Origin: an uncultured Tenacibaculum sp.
GTDB lineage: Bacteria > Bacteroidota > Bacteroidia > Flavobacteriales > Flavobacteriaceae
NCBI RefSeq assembly: GCF_947499065.1
Contig: NZ_CANMMT010000013.1
Coordinates: forward strand, 1 to 64,000
DNA: 64,000 bases
Reading direction: 5' to 3'
Under the pieces are notes generated by a model. That model was not told the DNA's origin. It was given only the letters and a program-made list of their open reading frames with translations, and ran no database searches. Of this stretch, positions 61,754 to 64,000 are shown in pieces (within the stretch, counting starts at the first letter, position 1; each line of letters starts with the position of its first letter). The position numbers and the translations under genes were made by a program.

Positions 61754-61789
61754 ACGTTAGATATAAAATTTAAAAATGCTATTGAATAT

Positions 61790-62314
61790 ATGATTAAAAA
61801 AATACTTTTCATTTTTTCACTTTCCTTATTAATGGTTTCTTGTGGATCATCAAAAAATGTCCCTTCAAGTAAAAGGCCAAAACCAAAGTCTAAAATAGTA
61901 ACAGCAACGAAGAAGAAATCATCCTCACCTACTATAGCTGATAAAATAGTTTGGACGGCAGTTTCTTATAAAGGAACTCGTTATAAGTTTGGTGGTACTA
62001 CCAATAAAGGAATGGACTGTTCTGGTTTAATCCATGTATCATTTAAGAAGCGTAATATAGATTTACCTCGAACTTCTCGTGAAATGTATACAAAAGGATA
62101 TGATATACCTTTAAGAAAAGTAGAACGTGGAGATTTATTGTTTTTTAAAACAGCACGTAAAAAAGGAAAAGTAAATCATGTAGGTTTGGTTACATCAGTT
62201 AAAAATGGCGATATCCATTTTATACATTCAACAAGTTCAAGAGGAGTTATTGTAACCTCATTATTTAATAAATATTGGAAAAAAGCATTTATAAAAGCAA
62301 AACGTGTGTTATAA
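61790..62314 (+). CDS. NlpC/P60 (C40) peptidase lipoprotein
   Basis: The 174-residue protein has a lipoprotein signal (ending LLMVSC), a Lys/Ser-rich linker and an NlpC/P60 domain with catalytic Cys77 in KGMDCSGLIHVSF, His130 in VNHVGLV and a third polar residue in IHFIHSTSSRGV. It probably cleaves peptidoglycan stem peptides. It is about 37 bases after lpxB and has a paralogue at 63198 without lipobox. A terminator follows. Confidence 0.9.
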   Translation: MIKKILFIFSLSLLMVSCGSSKNVPSSKRPKPKSKIVTATKKKSSSPTIADKIVWTAVSYKGTRYKFGGTTNKGMDCSGLIHVSFKKRNIDLPRTSREMYTKGYDIPLRKVERGDLLFFKTARKKGKVNHVGLVTSVKNGDIHFIHSTSSRGVIVTSLFNKYWKKAFIKAKRVL

Positions 62315-62351
62315 CTAAAAAGACCTGCAATTTTTTGCAGGTCTTTTTAGT
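62314..62351. terminator. Bidirectional terminator between convergent genes
   Basis: A perfect 17-bp inverted repeat (62314-62330 with 62335-62351; core AGACCTGCAA/TTGCAGGTCT) with a TTTT loop lies between the NlpC/P60 gene and the convergent lipoprotein gene. Confidence 0.92.
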
Positions 62352-62353
62352 TT

Positions 62354-63109
62354 TTATAAAACTCCAACTATTTTCCCATTAGTTAAGTTTATGATATCGT
62401 TTATAACTAGTCCACCATCTAAATTCTTAGTATAGTCTAAAAGCTTACATTCAAAAGTAGCTTTAACTTCATAATTTTTGTTAAATCCAGATGTATCATC
62501 TTCTAACTTTTCTGAAGAAATAAATTTAAAGAAAGAGTTTTTCATTAACTTATTATACTCATAAGAATTATTAGTATCAGTACTATATAATGTTTCAAAC
62601 AATAAGCTAGTATATGTTTTATTGTTCTTAATATCTTTAATTTTAATAGTAAAACCTTTGTGACTATTAATATTCAAATCTTTTTTATAACTTTCTTTAT
62701 AATCTATATATTTTATTCCAAAGTTATCATTACTGTACATTGCAGTTTTAAAATCTTCCCAAGGAAGTTTGAACATATTTTCCTCTGTATTGAAAGAATA
62801 TTCTTTGTTAGAAAAATATTCATCAAAATATAATTGAATGTGATAATCGTCATTAGAAAATGTTTCAGAAATACCAGCTAATATAGTACCCTCTGGATTT
62901 TGTAGTTTCGTATTTCTGATTCCAATTCCAGTGTTTTGAGTTATAGGAAAATTAATAGAAATTGGCTTTCCATTTAACTCAAATTCGATTAAAAGGCTTT
63001 TTGGTTTGGTTTCTTCTTTAACTAATTCTTGATCGTTGTTTGAACAAGAAAATTGAAGCATAGATAAAAGGATGAGCAATAATAGATTTTTAGTAGTTGT
63101 TTTTAACAT
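62354..63109 (-). CDS. Hypothetical lipoprotein
   Basis: The 251-residue protein has an N-terminal hydrophobic stretch ending in LQFSC followed by SNNDQE, a lipobox-like site with the acidic residues common in surface-exposed Bacteroidetes lipoproteins. The rest is beta-rich (for example IEFELNGKPISINFPITQN). Family unknown. It is inserted between two NlpC/P60 paralogues on the opposite strand. Confidence 0.65.
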   Translation of the reverse strand: MLKTTTKNLLLLILLSMLQFSCSNNDQELVKEETKPKSLLIEFELNGKPISINFPITQNTGIGIRNTKLQNPEGTILAGISETFSNDDYHIQLYFDEYFSNKEYSFNTEENMFKLPWEDFKTAMYSNDNFGIKYIDYKESYKKDLNINSHKGFTIKIKDIKNNKTYTSLLFETLYSTDTNNSYEYNKLMKNSFFKFISSEKLEDDTSGFNKNYEVKATFECKLLDYTKNLDGGLVINDIINLTNGKIVGVL

Positions 63110-63197
63110 AGTTTTAATTTTTTGAGTTATTTTACTCTATGTTTCAATTAATGTGCCAAAAGATTTTAATTTTTGGTTTAACTAGATAGAGTAGTAT

Positions 63198-63674
63198 ATG
63201 AGAAAGCAAGTACTATTATTATTGATAATTATAAGTTTTATTGTTTTTCGTTTTATTAAACAAGGTGAAGAAACTTATATAGAAGAAAAATCAAAAGTGG
63301 AAGAATTGATTATTCTTGCTAATTCATATAAAGGAGTTACTTATAGAGCAGGAGGAGTTACTAAAAGCGGAATGGATTGTTCAGGACTGGTAACAACAGT
63401 TTTTAAAGCTTTTGATAAGAAATTACCTCGTTCATCTGCCTCGATGAGTAAAATAGGCAAAAAGGTTTCTCTTTCTGATATTAAAAAGGGAGATTTATTA
63501 TTTTTTGATATTTCCCGATTAAAAGGAGGAATTAATCACGTAGGCTTAGTTGTTTCTGTTAATAATGATGATATTCAATTTATTCATTCAACCACTTCAA
63601 AAGGTGTAATTGTTTCATCAATGAAAGAAAATTATTGGAAAAAAGAGTTTGTAAAGGCGAAAAGAATTTTCTAA
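63198..63674 (+). CDS. NlpC/P60 (C40) peptidase, membrane anchored
   Basis: The 158-residue protein has an N-terminal membrane helix (about 5-20) and an NlpC/P60 domain with Cys61 in KSGMDCSGLVTTVF, INHVGLVVSV and IQFIHSTTSKGVI. It is closely similar to the 61790 protein (shared ends WKKxFxKAKR). The main difference is the anchor: helix here, lipid there. Confidence 0.9.
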   Translation: MRKQVLLLLIIISFIVFRFIKQGEETYIEEKSKVEELIILANSYKGVTYRAGGVTKSGMDCSGLVTTVFKAFDKKLPRSSASMSKIGKKVSLSDIKKGDLLFFDISRLKGGINHVGLVVSVNNDDIQFIHSTTSKGVIVSSMKENYWKKEFVKAKRIF

Positions 63675-63738
63675 AAAAACTAACCTATTCCTGAGAGCTA
63701 GATTTAAAAGCTATAAAGTTTGAAATATTAGAGGCTAT

Positions 63739-64000
63739 TTAATTAATAATTATGGGGTCGTTGAAATCAGCTAATAAGCATTTAGAAGAAAAGTTAAAAG
63801 TACTATCACTTTTAGCTTCAGTAACAACACATACATAACCATATTGAACAAATGTTTGCTCGTTTTTTACGATAACTTTATATTTTAAAGAACCATTTTT
63901 TATGTTCAAATTTCCACCATAATAATTTTTACTTCCATAATTGTCAGTTGAAAAAATAACATTATTATCTAAGTCATATAAAGTAACTGAATTAGATGGG
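63739..64000 (-). CDS. C-terminal end of a gene cut off by the window
   Basis: On the minus strand a frame is open from the window end to TAA at 63741-63739 and encodes 86 residues (VTLYDLDNNVIFSTDNYGSK, YVCVVTEAKSDSTFNF, ending ADFNDPIIIN). It contains no start and continues beyond the window. The beta-rich, Ser/Asn/Tyr-rich content suggests a secreted or surface protein. Family not recognised. Confidence 0.55.
   Translation of the reverse strand, partial: PSNSVTLYDLDNNVIFSTDNYGSKNYYGGNLNIKNGSLKYKVIVKNEQTFVQYGYVCVVTEAKSDSTFNFSSKCLLADFNDPIIIN

Noticed and set aside
1..64000. Mobile elements or prophage
   Set aside because: No transposase, integrase, terminal inverted repeats or phage genes were found on either strand.

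Overview
The window looks like chromosomal DNA of a marine member of the Flavobacteriaceae (Tenacibaculum/Polaribacter-like; the genus is a guess). The DNA is very AT-rich. There is a type IX secretion (T9SS) cargo protein, a flavobacterial HYC_CC_PP metal cluster and a bacterial mevalonate pathway. Start regions lack strong Shine-Dalgarno sequences, and many genes are preceded by the Bacteroidetes -7 promoter box TAnnTTTG, some with a TTG box 19-20 bases further upstream. No insertion sequence, prophage, CRISPR array or rRNA was seen.

Layout. 0-0.4 kb: end of a tRNA-Glu gene and rpsT. 0.6-6.2 kb: the cell-shape operon mreB-mreC-mreD-mrdA-rodA (minus strand), preceded by purH, a 41-codon small ORF and a GAF-domain protein. 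8.7-11.8 kb: metal-associated trio (HYC_CC_PP protein, TonB-dependent receptor, HMA-domain protein). 11.9-16.3 kb: minus-strand run mvaD, a YwqK/MORN protein, mevalonate kinase, a UbiA prenyltransferase and an RluB-type pseudouridine synthase. 16.3-18.1 kb: a LytS/LytTR two-component system. 18.3-23.0 kb: accessory run with two mini ExbB/MotA-like membrane proteins flanking a serine hydrolase, then a TPR/DUF6624 protein, a double OmpA-domain protein and small hypotheticals. 23.0-27.3 kb: second mevalonate block (HMG-CoA reductase, GYDIA-type GHMP kinase) with a flavoprotein and a sterol-desaturase-type hydroxylase. 27.4-32.8 kb: peptide use (dipeptidyl peptidase IV and two POT transporters). 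32.9-35.4 kb: a thioredoxin-like protein and ComEC. 35.6-42.8 kb: a 2414-residue T9SS protein with nine near-identical 100-residue repeats. 42.8-45.8 kb: an OmpR-type two-component system divergent from a TonB_C-domain protein. 46.2-48.1 kb: lysS and a probable small RNA. 48.2-52.5 kb: DUF456 protein, then BlaI/M56 regulators with a TPR protein and a TonB_C lipoprotein. 52.5-55.2 kb: Coq4-like protein, Crp/Fnr regulator, GH3 enzyme. 55.3-64 kb: DUF2797 protein, tail-specific protease, surE, lpxB, two NlpC/P60 hydrolases and a gene cut off by the window end.

The mevalonate genes of the two blocks supply most steps of isoprenoid synthesis, and the GYDIA kinase is a candidate for the otherwise absent phosphomevalonate kinase. 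The most interesting regulatory signals are: a ~105-nt small RNA with a textbook promoter at 48.0 kb; a pair of LytTR-type operators upstream of the giant T9SS protein; a triple 21-bp-period repeat between the OmpR-type kinase and the TonB_C gene; a 40-bp perfect palindrome on the BlaI promoter; and an FNR-like box placed about -41.5 from the predicted start of the Coq4-like gene, next to a Crp/Fnr regulator whose recognition helix has the FNR-type residues. Promoters of housekeeping genes keep both -33 and -7 boxes, whereas several promoters carrying such operators keep only the -7 box.
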